In this document: positions 1 to 11,405 of the stretch, piece after piece | Layout of the letters: each line of letters opens with the position of its first letter | Numbering within the stretch: the stretch's first letter is position 1 | Assembly (NCBI RefSeq): GCF_008831285.2 | Contig: NC_045147.1 | Span: 11,535,427 to 11,599,426, forward strand | Source: Nymphaea colorata | Lineage: Eukaryota > Streptophyta > Magnoliopsida > Nymphaeales > Nymphaeaceae | DNA length: 64,000 nt | Reading direction: 5' to 3' | Position numbers and translations under genes: made by a program | Notes under the pieces: generated by a model | The model's database searches: none | What the model was told of the DNA's origin: nothing | The model's input: the letters and a program-made list of their open reading frames with translations, nothing else

Positions 1-2398
1 CAATAAATATAATAAGTAGGCTTAAGTTTGAATTTTCAAAGTAATTTTATAAGAAAACATTAAATATTTCGACCTGAATATGTAAGCAATAAGCATGTGC
101 TTTTCCCTATTTAATAGTGTTTAATGCCTAACTTCCAAAGAATCCAAACCCTAAGAAAAAAATCTGTAAGCAATTGATCCTTCTGTACTATTGGCATTGG
201 CACTTTTGACCTACTTCATGTGTATCAGGTAATAAGCTTTGATACAAAACAAACAATCTATCGGTGACCTTGGTATCCTTGCACATGAAGTGCACATTAT
301 AGGTAGTTTGGTAATATCTATGTGAAAAAATTGTATAGTATAACATATTTATATTTATATTCTAATAAGAGATGATAAAGATTATGGAAAAAATAAACTA
401 GTTTATAGCTGCCACGGTGCTTTTCTTTAAGTTTAGTGCAGGATATGTCCGTACAATTAAAAATTTCACCATTTCAAAAGAAAATTTTGCTTATATGGTA
501 TATGGATATGTGACCTAATTGAAGTAAGCAAAAAATAACAATTTTCATTTGTGATACATTTTATTTGCCAAATGCAAAAGCACTTTTTTTAATAACTTTT
601 TTTAATACACGAAAGTAACCAACATCTGACTCCAATTTTACAATTATGTGATAAAAATTAACTTTCTTAAAAGCTTATTAATACATAAATTGATAATTAA
701 TATTCTTATAAATATATATATTTTATCATTTTATCCTGAAACTTATGCTTCAATAAGCACCACTTGGAGACTACTCGCTTCACAAGCTTAGTGCAGTATA
801 TTGCTTATGATATAGGTTCAAAAGATTTCAAGTTTTACTAATCTCTTAGAGTTCTAACAAACAAAAATGAAGAAACAAGAAGCAAGAAGAACAGAGAAAA
901 GAGGGAAAAATGATAAAAATTCATAAATGGGAGTAGAAAAGAAAATAGATATATGTTTAGGACTTTAGGTCCTTTTTTGCTCTTATCTTTCCAAGAAAAA
1001 CCATTTCTTGAGAATTTCATAGAAGACAATTTTTAAGAAAAACAATGTAAATTTCCACATCTATCACCCAACAAATTTCTGTTATGATCACTCACGTCGT
1101 GACTCCAGATAAAATTCAGTTTGAATAACAACTAAGTCAATTATCCCTTTTAAGCATTACTTGCATGTATATTTGACTTAATGTACATGACTCCAGAATT
1201 TAAAAAAAAAAAAAAAAAAAAAAGAAAGAATCAGACCAACAGCATTTATGTGTAAATATAGTGGATATACACAGATTAGAATAGATGAGTTTGTAAAATC
1301 AAACCGATTGACCTACTAACCAAATATAATGTGAATCAGGAGGATTAGCTCCCATTGCTTTAAAGCCAATATGGCCAATTTAATATAATATTTTATGAGC
1401 ATATTTAGCTTAAATCAGCAAACAAACAATGCGAGTATATGTTAAAATGAAGAGATCATGCATGATTTCAACCCACTTAGATTTTTCCTGATCAACGTGA
1501 TGAAGAAAGTGATCCATAAAAAATAATAGTTAGCTACAAACATAAAAGTTTCATGTGAACTTGCTTTAGCTGCTTAGCATTTACAATTTGAAAACTAACT
1601 TTAAGGAGAAAAATTGCCATTGTGTTTTTCCACACTTCAAGACTAGCACATAGATATATGAAAAAGTACATAAGTTGACAATGCTAAGATTCAAGCAGGG
1701 AAGGAGGCAAAGCAGTTTTGATAAGCATGCAAATCAAAACAAAAAGGGAAGCAAGCAAACTAGCAAAGCATCCAGCAAACATGAGAGAGATGAAACTCTC
1801 AACAAAGTAGACGTTGTTAAACATGAAGATCGCAATGGACATGCCACCACCGGGACAATGGCAATGTCACCGCATGTAAGACAAAAAAAAGTAAAGAAAA
1901 CATAAGACAAAAACAGTAAAGAAAACACTTAAGGAGAATTCAAGTGAAGAAAATCTCTGGTGTCGAAAGATATAAGCAAATGAAGTGCGTTAATAGTGAA
2001 AAGATTACGCAAATGACAAGCGTTAAAGTTACTATGATACATAAGAACCAGGAACTGATAAAGGAGTTCTGTCCATAGGTTTTGGACTGCTCCAAAAAAA
2101 CACGAGTGGCATGAAGATACCGAACTATCGAAAGGATTTTGCCCTCAATATCATGAGAACGGGAGTCCAATAGCAGACCAAACCCTTGAAATGAACGTGC
2201 ATACCCTCCAACGACAAAAATTTCCAAACAGAAAGAGGAGCTTACCAACATAAGCAAAACATTCAGATAAAACAAGCATTTCAGCATTAACAAAAGCAAG
2301 CGGAGACGAAGCATCAGATAATTGTGCAACAAAGATAAGAGAATCCGAGAGGAATATGTAAAAATCAGATAAAGAAAAAGAAAGGGAAGCGCATTTAC
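1..2398 (-). other. Probable long intron 2 of the ALFIN-LIKE gene
   Basis: A donor (GTAAAT) follows the second ALFIN-LIKE exon at 2398, and no further Alfin or PHD coding sequence is visible before the window edge. The stretch is AT-rich and holds an A-tract at about 1201-1224. The small open frames here (for example 1675-1905 plus and 1940-2431 minus) have no domain and look accidental. The minus frame at 1940-2431 is open only because it starts inside exon 2 in the wrong frame. Confidence 0.55.
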
Positions 2399-2773
2399 CT
2401 GGATCGCACTGCCGGTAGAAGTCACGAACATCTAAATGAAAAGCAAGAAAATAAAAGGTTAACGTTGAAGACCAAAGTTGGACAAAGTATCAAGAAAGAA
2501 GAAGAAGAAGAAGGATAGCAACAAGCGGAAGGGTCCTCCGGCGCTCCAAGACCGAAGCCGGAGACGACGACGACAGACGATTAAAAACCACAACCGCGTA
2601 GGAAGAAGACGGACCCACAATCATCAATGGCCCATCCAGAAGCCAATAAAAGAATATAAGGAAAAACAAAAAGGAGAAACGAGAAAACCTGTAGTCAGAG
2701 CCTTGACGATTCCAGTCCTTCGGCTCCTGTAATCCCTGAAGACGTCTTCAACGCTTCTGAAAGGACCCTCCAT
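2399..2773 (-). CDS. AL: ALFIN-LIKE PHD-finger protein, 5' part (exons 1-2 only)
   Basis: Two exons can be joined: 2773-2689 (28 codons plus one base) and 2431-2399 (33 bases). The intron is bounded by GT at 2688 and AG at 2432. The joined N-terminus has the start of the Alfin domain: MEGPFRSVEDVFRDYRSRR, then KALTT, then DVRDFYRQCDP. This matches the family pattern (VEEVFKDYxxRRxGLxRALTTDVxxFYxQCDP). Known family members are nuclear proteins of about 250 residues: an N-terminal Alfin domain and a C-terminal PHD finger that binds H3K4 trimethyl marks. The next exon should begin with a Glu or Asp codon completed from the last G and continue KENLCLYGFP. I cannot find it in 1-2398, so the second intron is longer than 2.4 kb and the gene runs off the left edge. 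The start is the first ATG after a GA-rich leader. The family call is secure; the exact paralogue is not. Confidence 0.88.
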
Positions 2774-3300
2774 CCTCTCCCTCCCTCCCTCCCTCTCTCT
2801 CTCTGGCGCTCCCTCTCCGGAACCACCACCAAGAAGAAGAAGAAGAAGGGGAGTGAAAGGAGGATAAAAGAGGTGGGGAGGAGGCAGTTAGTGGAGGCGG
2901 CGGGCACCAACTGGAACCTTAGAGAGACCCACAGAAGACATTAATTCGAACGAAAAGACCGGAAGAGGAGATGTCGATTCCCGTCGCCGTGCTCAACAAG
3001 AACAAGAAGAAGAAGGAAGAGTGAAAGGGGAGCTCCGTGATGGCGGTAAAATATTTCCCACATGCAGACAAGGAGAAGCAAATCTCTCTCTTTCTCAATT
3101 CCTTTTCCTTGTGGTTTTTCTCATTTATACTTCGCCCTCATTTCTGTTGGGTGGTGAGGAAGTTGCCTCTCCGTCAAACCCCCATTTTCTCTTCCTTCTT
3201 CGGTTCCCCGGCAGACCTGGTGACCCAAAGCTACAATCGTCCTTAGCTCTAGGCTCGGTCTGAGCCGACCCCTCAACCCACGGGCTGGGCTGGGCTGGGC
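2774..3300 (-). promoter_or_regulatory. 5' leader and upstream region of the ALFIN-LIKE gene
   Basis: The region just upstream of the start codon carries a GA-rich run (CT-rich on the plus strand, about 2779-2803), typical of plant 5' leaders, then (AAG)n-like tracts near 2830-2850 and 2998-3012. I see no clear TATA box. The open frames at 3021-3263 plus look accidental. Confidence 0.4.
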
Positions 3301-3310
3301 TGGGCTGGGT
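3281..3310. repeat. GGGCT pentamer tandem array
   Basis: The sequence repeats GGGCT or TGGGC about five and a half times without interruption. It adjoins GC-rich sequence that resembles the GGCCC/GGGCC-rich repeats seen again at 3560-3720 and 40330-40620. Confidence 0.85.
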
Positions 3311-4107
3311 CCGTTGCTATTCGGACAATCTGTCCAACACCCGCCTATTTCAATTTAAATATAACAAGTCATACTCAAGTCATTAAAAAAAAACTTTTTC
3401 TTTAATTTTTAAATGAAAATTTTTCTTCTATCATTATTTAATTCTTAAATTATTTATTGAATCTAGCTACCTTAATAAAGTACAACAGGTCTATTATGCA
3501 TCTCAAACCATAGCATATCTAACAACAATTCTCAAATCCTTGTCCCATGTGAGTGACCTGACTTGGTATGGCCCATTAAGTAATGGGCCAGGGTAGGCCT
3601 GGGCTTTAATAAAATCGAAGGTTGAACCTCGGCTCAAGCCCGGCCCATAACAAGCGGAGTCCTAACTACCCTTAAGAAGCTCAGCCCGATGCCTAGCCTT
3701 AAGTCTCAAGTTTGTTCCATACAAATCAAATCAAGTTAGTGGCAAATCTATTTTTAATTGCCGGCGAAAACAAGGATGCAAAGCTTTTAGTATGCAGCAT
3801 TACTATTTTATCATTTTTAAGTACGTTAAGAAATTATTAATTTTTAAATATTAAAAAAAATTATTATGTATTTGGACAAATGCTTCTTGCCAATTCCATA
3901 AGTAATTGAGTTAAACCACTAAACCAGCCATTTCACCAAATTGGCAGCTTGATTCAATTTCATGCTCCAATTTAGTAACTATAGTTCTCAAGCCTTTTCT
4001 TAGCATCAATATTGATGTTAGGAGTTGGCTTAGGGTGTTAACTAGTTAAAACAACGATAATTTGTCCAAATTTTGGAATAATGATTTTTCTTAATAAACA
4101 ACATACC
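3311..4107. other. Intergenic, AT-rich with a GGCCC-rich repeat fragment
   Basis: No gene is visible. At about 3560-3720 the sequence alternates GGCCC, GGGCC and CCCGGCCC words with CT- and AG-rich words. The style matches the repeat at 40330-40620, and this is probably a decayed transposon. Confidence 0.45.
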
Positions 4108-4116
4108 AGAAACCCA

Positions 4117-4340
4117 GAGGGGTGGTAGCGTATTGTGTGGCAAAGTGGTCCGGCTCTTGTAAGGACTGAGGTTCGAGCTTCAAGTGATCACTGTCACGTC
4201 CCAATGCGCTCTACCTCTGAATCGTAAAAAGTCCCGAAGCATGCTCTATAAAAACCCAAAGGAGCGGGCATAGAGAGGGCAATGGCCTCTCTTAGGGGCG
4301 GTGGAATGAACCACTCGCCCTTAAACTTAAAAAAAAAAAG
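4117..4340 (+). mobile_element. tRNA-derived SINE
   Basis: An A-box-like motif TGGCAAAGTGG lies at 4138-4148 and a B-box-like motif GGTTCGAGCTT at 4170-4180. Their spacing (about 21 bases between the boxes) suits an internal RNA polymerase III promoter. The body is about 200 bases and ends in an A-run at 4329-4339. The short direct repeat AGAAAC flanks it at 4108-4113 and 4339-4344 and could be a target-site duplication, but it is short. Box order, length and tail fit a plant tRNA-derived SINE. I cannot assign a named family. Confidence 0.75.
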
Positions 4341-4679
4341 AAACTAGGCTACCAGCAAACAAAGTTAGATGAGAATTGTTTTTCCTGAAAGAGACCACTT
4401 TCTAAAGTGGGAGAGAAACCCTTTCATTGGGTTTACCAGTTTCACCCACCATAATGTTTTCAAATGAAGATTTACAGAATTAGGTGCCATTAACAATATT
4501 TAAGACAATTAATAACACATGTAGAGGTTCAATTAAAATCCAATATCCTCAACTTTCTTAACTTTTTACATATAATGGGGAGATTGGCATGCATGCATGT
4601 TGATTAGTGATGTCAATGATCATATTGGAATAAGATATATTTTTTTTTGCCATGTCTTCTTTTTTTGATGTTCGTATGT

Positions 4680-5020
4680 ATATACGGATTAGAATTTGAG
4701 TTTGAATGTGAATGAAGAAAAATATATACCACATTAATTCCAAATTTGAATTCACAAATGTGAATCCAATTTTATATTAACAACTGAACCTGAATCCAGA
4801 CTACATTGTGATGCGTTAAGATACAACTTCCAAAATTTATGGACATCAGTTATAGAATATTTATGTAAAAGCTATATCTAATATGAACCCAAATCCAATT
4901 GGATATTTATTTAAATACAAACCCGAATCCAAATCAGATCAAATGTCATTTCTTAAATCTGAATCTATTCTGATTTCTTAATCAGATAGAACAGATCTAA
5001 ATTGGAGTCTTCTTCTAGAT
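4680..5020. repeat. Dispersed repeat rich in AAATCCAAATC-like words, copy 1
   Basis: Read on the reverse strand, this stretch matches 41780-42090 with many substitutions. Shared words include ATTAAGAAATCAG, TTAAGAAATGACAT, ATTTAAATAAA and ATAATGCAGTT/ACAATGTAGTC-like segments in the same order. A further partial copy lies near 8740-8950. No coding capacity is visible, so it is probably a non-autonomous element. Confidence 0.6.
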
Positions 5021-6889
5021 CTACCCACTATCATCACATACTTTGTGGCCAAACACTCAAAAAAAGGGGAGGGGGAAACCATAAGAGCTACACCTAAGCC
5101 TTTCCTCAAGTTTTCATGCTAATTGTTTTTAAGATCCCGCAGTTAAGTTTAATTAGATACACAAATTATACAGTTGTGGATAGATAAATATGTTAGAAGT
5201 TAAGTTGAAACTACATCCAATATATGCAAAATGGCCGGATGCACATTCCAAATTCTACCAGTTTACATTCCATGTAATTTGGAAACTATACAAGTAGCAG
5301 AAAGAACATGAATAAAAGGATGGTACTACTACTAGTTGCCCCCAAACAAGTGGCTCAACCAAATTTACTTTTGTTTTCTTGAGCTAGTTATGGTTTTTTT
5401 GTTCTCATTTAGTAAGTTAGTGTTAGGTAAGGTAGGTCCTTATCCAGGTGTTGAACTTTTTTGGATGGCAAGAGACAAAATTTGATTATAAAATGTATAA
5501 CTTTTTTTTTTTAACTCTTGAATCAAATTTTAGCAAATTGGATTTGTCAAGAACCTGGTGTTCCTTGTGCTAAATTTGGTTTGCAATGAAAAAGTTTACC
5601 AAAAAAACAAAGGTAGTTCTCAAATTGGGTTTAACTCCATAGTTTAAGCATTCTAAGGCCAAATTTGGAGGCAGATTTTAAGTGTCAATCAATCTTGATG
5701 CTTACTCTTCTTTTAACTTAAAAATGTCTTCAACTTAATCCTCAAATTGGGGATGGAAATAGAGGTAGGCCAAACCGCACTTTCTCTCATTCTGGCTTGA
5801 TTCTGTTATGAAAATTAACTTCACTTTGTCTCATAAACCAACTGGTGTAAATTAGAATATGGTGATTTTTTTTTTTAAATATGCTTCCTAGGAAGGCATT
5901 TCATCATAACATTGCATTTTTAAAAACAAATGTTCTTAAAACACGTCATTAAACATCATGTTCTCAAACATGATACTAAGAACACCATGTTCTTGATCTA
6001 GGAAACACAGTATAATTATGTCTACCATTTGATTGCCAAACTTAAAAATAATGTTCATAATAGCACTTGATATATTTTCTGAAGCAAAGACATAATGTTC
6101 TAACATTTAAGTATTAAATAATCAAATTTTTTGATAAAATAGGGTTGGCCCCAGTTAAAAGTTTTCATACTTTTTATTTATTGGTTGCGCATCTATTCGG
6201 CCCCCTAAAGATGAAATCCTACCTCTGCCCCTATTCTTGGAATGTATATGTCTTTTAGGCACATCATGTGTACCAAGAAGACAACCTTCTTCTTGTCAAA
6301 CGCCCTCTAAATGTTTTCATATAAACTTATCTTAACAACTCAAATCCAAGCACAAAAAAAGTACTCCTTCTCTCTCACTCCCTTGCTCCATCACTAATCT
6401 GCTGGGTTCAAGTTGCTTTTTAAAATCCAATTATATAGATGCATAATAACTGTCAAAAATTTAATTAAAGCATAAAAATCATGAAAAACAAATGTATACA
6501 TCAATTTTTATAAGTGAAGGTCAAGGCTTTTACATCTATTGAAAATATAAGAGCCATAAAATCACACTTATTCATCAAAGTTTGATCTCCTTTTGATATA
6601 TAAATTGGACAGTAGGACCTCATTTATGAATTAGAGCTTCTCAAAATGGATATATTCTAAAAGACAATTTTTGTTCATAATAGATCATAGATGGATTTTT
6701 CAATTCTTTTTCGCTCTCCTCCATTCATTTCACTTATGACATGGGGAATGAATCCAACTAATTCTCATTTTGAGACTAGCTTTCAAATTTTCTTTTCTCC
6801 CACTCTTTTACTTGCCCATTCTCACTTCTTTCTTTTTCAATTTTCTTTCTCACAATTGTTCTCTCAAACCAAATATTCACAAATTTTGG

Positions 6890-6923
<34 letters not shown>

Positions 6924-9779
6924 TTTCGTTTGTTTTTGTTGCCGGCATGTCTTGTCTCGTCTAGAAAGCAACCAACTTTGGCATCACAATAAAGTAAAAA
7001 CTAAGTTATGTTACAAAATGAAAATGCCAGTGCAAGTTATAACAAAGGTTCTGAAACCACATGCACTATATACTCTCCTTAAGATCCATTTATTAAGGTG
7101 GAGATGATGGCTATGGAAGGAAAGAAAAAGAAGTCCTTTATTGGGAGTTGATTTTCCACTTGTTTTTTTCCTTGAAAGGATCTCTCTCTCTCTCTGTCCA
7201 CCAAAAAACTGGTTATATACACCACTAAGTGTATAATTTTTTGTGCACTGTCAGTATAATAACCAAAATGCTTCTAATTAGTAAAAAGTGGATCCCCTTC
7301 TACAAGGACAAAAAAAGGATTTTTTTTCTTTGTTTATATATATATATATATACACTTCTTTTCTTTTTTGGTGTTTTTATTCCTTGATAAAAGGATTTTT
7401 AAAGTATTTGCTTTATTGTGTTTTCTTAGCTTGATTTGTACATTAGTACATAATTTGCTTTGGATGAATATTTAAGGTTTTTTTTTTGTCAAAACTTATT
7501 CTTTCTCTAAAGTGAATTTATCTTGGTGGAGAGTAACTAAAAAGTCAAAAAAGATGAAGTCATTTTCCTAACCAATTTCCCTAACAGAATTCTGTATGCA
7601 AGTTGTCATAAGAGAAAAAAAATGAAGATTCATTTTATATAATGTTGAATGACACACAGAGACAAGAAGTTTAGCTGATTTCATCATTTTTTCTATGTTC
7701 CTGCTTCTAGCTAGGATGAATCTATTGCTTATGTAATCTAGGTTGTAGATATGTTGAAATTAAAAGAAGGAGCTCATAAATTGTCATGTGCATTTTCAAT
7801 TGCCCCGTTCCTACGTGTTGATTCATCTTTTCGGCTAAGGAGGCGTCAATTTGAATACATATTGTATCCTTAGTGGGAAAAGACACTCCAAATTGGTCAA
7901 GCCCCTCTCCTTTTTCTCCTTGTCTCTAGGGCCTTAGAATGTTAGGAGCAGGACACATGTCAACTAGAGTATCACACATCTACATTTTACAGTTCAAAAG
8001 AGTAGTAAGCTTTCACCAATCCGATAATATGAGCAGCTACGCTACGCCTCTCAGAGCATCTTGTATTCTTAGTGTTCACATGTCCATTACACTACAGTTA
8101 ATAGTACTAGTTCACATGCTTGAGCATTAAATTTGATTCTTATTATAAGAGAAACTTGTTTGGAACATCAGTGTCACTTAAGTTGCTTTCAAACCAAAGA
8201 GGAAGACATTAATGCTCCACCAATAAAACTTTTTCTCCTATATAGCCAGAAAACAAGTGGAACAAGAGAACCTTGTGCAATATCTGATTATATTTGCGAC
8301 CAATTACCATTAACTCAATGCAAGAGTACCATTTAAGTATGTATGCAAAATATGTTGTGCAAGCAAAGTATGACCACTTAATCTTGGTTGCTAGTAAATA
8401 AACAAGCAGCATGACTACTGAATGTAGCTTGTTAGGGGCGTTTGACAATGAAGACCGCAACAAAATATTTCATGAATATATCTAAAAGATTGAGACAGAT
8501 ATATGTAGTACTATTCACCATATTGTAATATGGATCTGCTGCAAATACTTGAGGTAGGTTGGTGAAATAATTTATTATTGTTCCTCAAACCATCTTAAAG
8601 GGCCGTTAGGTGTTAGGAATAATGTGACAACATTTTGTGAATATGTTTTAAAATTAGAGTAGATTCATTAAACAACAAGTATTATATGCATGAATGCCAA
8701 TGGAGCATATTGTAGTTGACTTAACCACATCTGCTTTTTCGGTTATTCATGTATTCAGATTTAAATACAAAGAAAGAAAAGTCATATCTTCATTAATCTG
8801 AATTTAAAATCTAATTTCACAATCCAAATTTTATTATTACGTTCATATCTAAATCCAAATCCAAATTTTAAACTAAATTTAGCCACTTTCAAAATGTAAA
8901 AATATTATATATAAAATATTTATTTAAAACTAAATCTAGTCTGATCGGATAAGATATGTATATGTATCAGACACTTACATAAAATGCTTATGACACTTTT
9001 ATATATATATATATATTCAGACATCAGCCGGCCATGAAAAAGGACGAGACTCTCAAATAATTTCATTCCACTTCAAGCTGTTTATCATTTCGCTTTTCAT
9101 TGTCAAGTTGTCTAATCTCGTGATTGTCCTTTCCCTCTCGTCAGTCCACTAATAGTTGGGCAACTCAAGTGGAGAGAGAAAAGGGAAGAGTGACTACACT
9201 CCTGTGACTTTGATCTTAATTAATTGAGCAACCACCATAGTAGCATGTCTGTGCCCACATGTGGGCTTCTTTTGATTCGTATGGGCAGTTGCCCCCACAT
9301 AACGATATCCGCTACTTTATCGTATAATCGAATAATTTAAAGTTCTTCCCTTTCCATACGTCTCATTGCTCCCCTGATTTTCAAAAGTTTTGGAAACCCA
9401 TTTATTTTCTCAAAAGAACCTTCATGCTACTCTTATTCAAATACAAAACAAAATATCATTAAGCTCCTCTCAACATTTGAAGCACATCTATTTGCTAGAA
9501 AAACTTGTGTTCTGATTTAAAATTTACAGACGAACATGATCAAGTTCATCCTGACTCTCCCGTCGGCGGAATCTGCGCTCTCGGCAAGAGTACCATTTGC
9601 TTTCCGGCCAACCACATGCACATGCTAAGAGAGAGAGAAGAGAGACAGAAGCACGTGGAGATGAGAAGCCAACAGGTAATAAAAATGCGAACAGGAAGAC
9701 CAACAGGCATAAGACATGCAAAGTAAAATATTATAATTCTTCCTTAGAATAAGACAAGCTAAGCTAAACAAAGAGAGAG
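5021..9779. other. Gene-poor intergenic region
   Basis: No reading frame here has a recognisable domain. The sequence is AT-rich, with TA microsatellites at about 6889-6917, 7336-7351 and 9001-9016, and a partial copy of the AAATCCAAATC-type repeat near 8740-8950. The frame at 6691-7107 plus runs through a TA tract (an Ile-Tyr run) and is not credible. The last 300 bases are the downstream side of the LITTLE ZIPPER gene. Confidence 0.6.
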
Positions 9780-10151
9780 TCAGGAGAGTGGCTGCTTGGG
9801 AGAGGAGGCTGGAGAGGATCTAAGATTGGTGAGGAGAGAAAGCAAGGCCTGGTTCTGCTGGTTGAGGAGGAGAGCCTTCTGCCTCAGCCGCTCGTTCTCC
9901 TCCATGATGCACCTATTCCTCACCAACAGCCTCACGTTCCTCAGTTGCAGCAGCAACCCCCACCTCCCTCCCCTCATCTTCCTCATCCTTCGTCTCCTGC
10001 ACAAATCAAATCAAGTCCAGAAAATTTAAGACCAATACTAACATAATTGTCGAAGTGGGTCCTCAGAATTCGACTCCCAATACCTCTCAAAGTGGGCCTT
10101 GACCTTGGGTCGCCGGAGTTTCGGCCGGCAAACAGGCGACGTCTGCAGCAT
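9780..10151 (-). CDS. ZPR: LITTLE ZIPPER (ZPR) protein
   Basis: Two exons, 10151-10084 and 9996-9780, flank an 87-base intron with GT at 10083 and AG at 9997. They join in frame to give 94 residues. Residues 37-78 form the ZPR leucine zipper, with core words MEENERLRQKALLLNQ and NQALLSLL. Leu39, Leu46, Ile53, Leu60, Leu67 and Leu74 fall exactly seven apart. Known ZPR proteins lack a DNA-binding domain. They pair with HD-ZIP class III factors through the zipper and inactivate them, in a feedback loop controlling meristem and leaf polarity. The start at 10151 lies about 70 bases downstream of a TATA box. The first 36 residues are basic (Arg-rich) and come partly from exon 1; many family members begin nearer the zipper. 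A start at Met27 or Met30 in exon 2 is possible. Confidence 0.87.
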
Positions 10152-10223
10152 GATTCTGCTTCCTCCGGTGCCGGCTGCTTGGTGGAGTTGAATGAACAGA
10201 AGAAGAAGGTGGAGAAGGCAATG

Positions 10224-10236
10224 TATTTATAATATA
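10224..10236 (-). promoter_or_regulatory. TATA box of the ZPR gene
   Basis: The minus strand reads TATATTATAAATA here, about 75 bases upstream of the ZPR start codon. That places the likely transcript start near 10195-10205 and leaves a leader of about 50 bases. No other ATG lies between the box and the chosen start. Confidence 0.65.
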
Positions 10237-11060
10237 AAAGCGAAGAAGCGGAAGAAGGGAGAGGCGTAGATGAGGAAGAGATCCGCAATGATGAATGCAT
10301 TGGTTGAAGGCAAGAGCCGCCATCATTACCCCCACCCCCATGGATTGGATCGATCGTCGCTCCCTTCTGCATGATTTTCTTTGCAGCGGTCAGAGAATTA
10401 TGATTCGGACGGACTTCTCACTCCCCTCCGGGCCCATTCTTTTCCCTCCTCCTTTCTTCTTTCAACCGCTCCTTTTTCTCGTCAAAAATCTTCCGTTCAA
10501 ACGAAAACCAAACGAGCTCCTAACGCTCATCAACGAAATAATGTAAATAGATTACGTAACATGAACAGAAGAGCATTAAATTAAGATTCGAATTATACTG
10601 AAACCATGTTCTGACCGCCATTGATGGATCTCAAGTCCATGTTACAGCGCTTCGAGAATTGGGCCTTCTTGGCACCGAGAGCCGGGCTCGCCACTTATTG
10701 CATTCGGGACCGTGCATGAGGAGGATTGATCGGGCGCCCTTGGCCATTGGTAATTTGCTTTCTTCATGTGCAATGATGATGATGATGAGGGTAGAGCAGC
10801 TGGTAGCTGGGCTTTATCCCTGTGAGGACCCAATTTCCCATCTTCTTCGTGTCAGCCCCACGTCACGGCCAACCTCGCTGGTTCTCAGGCCCTCTTCATC
10901 ATGCTGCTTATCCCCCATGGGCTCCACCATGATCGCGCCAACTCGACCCTCCTGGGTCCGGTTCCTGCAGGAGGTGTTGGTTGCGATCATAAGAGCTCCT
11001 CTTCTTGCATGCATGACTCGATCCAGAAAGTTGGCTCGCACATTTAAGTCGACATGCGAG
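10237..11060. other. ZPR upstream region and unassigned sequence
   Basis: The first few hundred bases are the likely ZPR promoter. The moderately GC-rich stretch 10620-11060 carries overlapping open frames on both strands (10659-11063 plus, 10814-11086 minus), but neither shows a domain or a splice pattern I recognise. It could be a degenerate transposon or gene fragment. Confidence 0.4.
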
Positions 11061-11405
11061 TAGAGCTGTACAATTAATCGAGTCAATTCTCGATTGATCT
11101 TTGCTTCACTTGTTTGTGACCGAGCTGAGCCCGAACATAATTCGAAACTTAAGTTTATAAACTAGTCGAATTCAAGTTGATTAAGCTCAAGTAAGCTCGT
11201 TTAATTCCAGTTTTTCTTTTCTTTTTCTTGTAATTTTTAAACTTAAATCCCAACGAAAGAGATCAACATGGTAAGCGACGAGTCGACCTAGAGCAGGGAC
11301 TCAGTCCATCGACTTGAGCTTGAACTAACCTTAGAGTAGGGACTCAGTCCATCGAATTGAGCTTGAGTTGAATCGAGCTGACCATGCTTTGGCTTGTGTA
11401 CAGCC
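11061..11405. mobile_element. Short inverted-repeat-ended element rich in GAGCTCGA-like words
   Basis: The left end reads AGAGCTGTACA and the right end TGTACAGCC, which are inverted copies of GGCTGTACA. GCGAG occurs directly outside both ends (11056-11060 and 11406-11410) and could be a target duplication. The interior repeats CGAGCT, GAGCTTGA and TCGAATT words and holds a 43-base tandem duplication at about 11289-11370. No protein is encoded. Confidence 0.55.

Noticed and set aside
6691-7107. 138-residue plus-strand frame
   Set aside because: It runs through a TA microsatellite and has no domain or splice context.
10659-11086. Overlapping open frames on both strands
   Set aside because: No motif, no codon pattern, and no splice partners; may be a decayed repeat.
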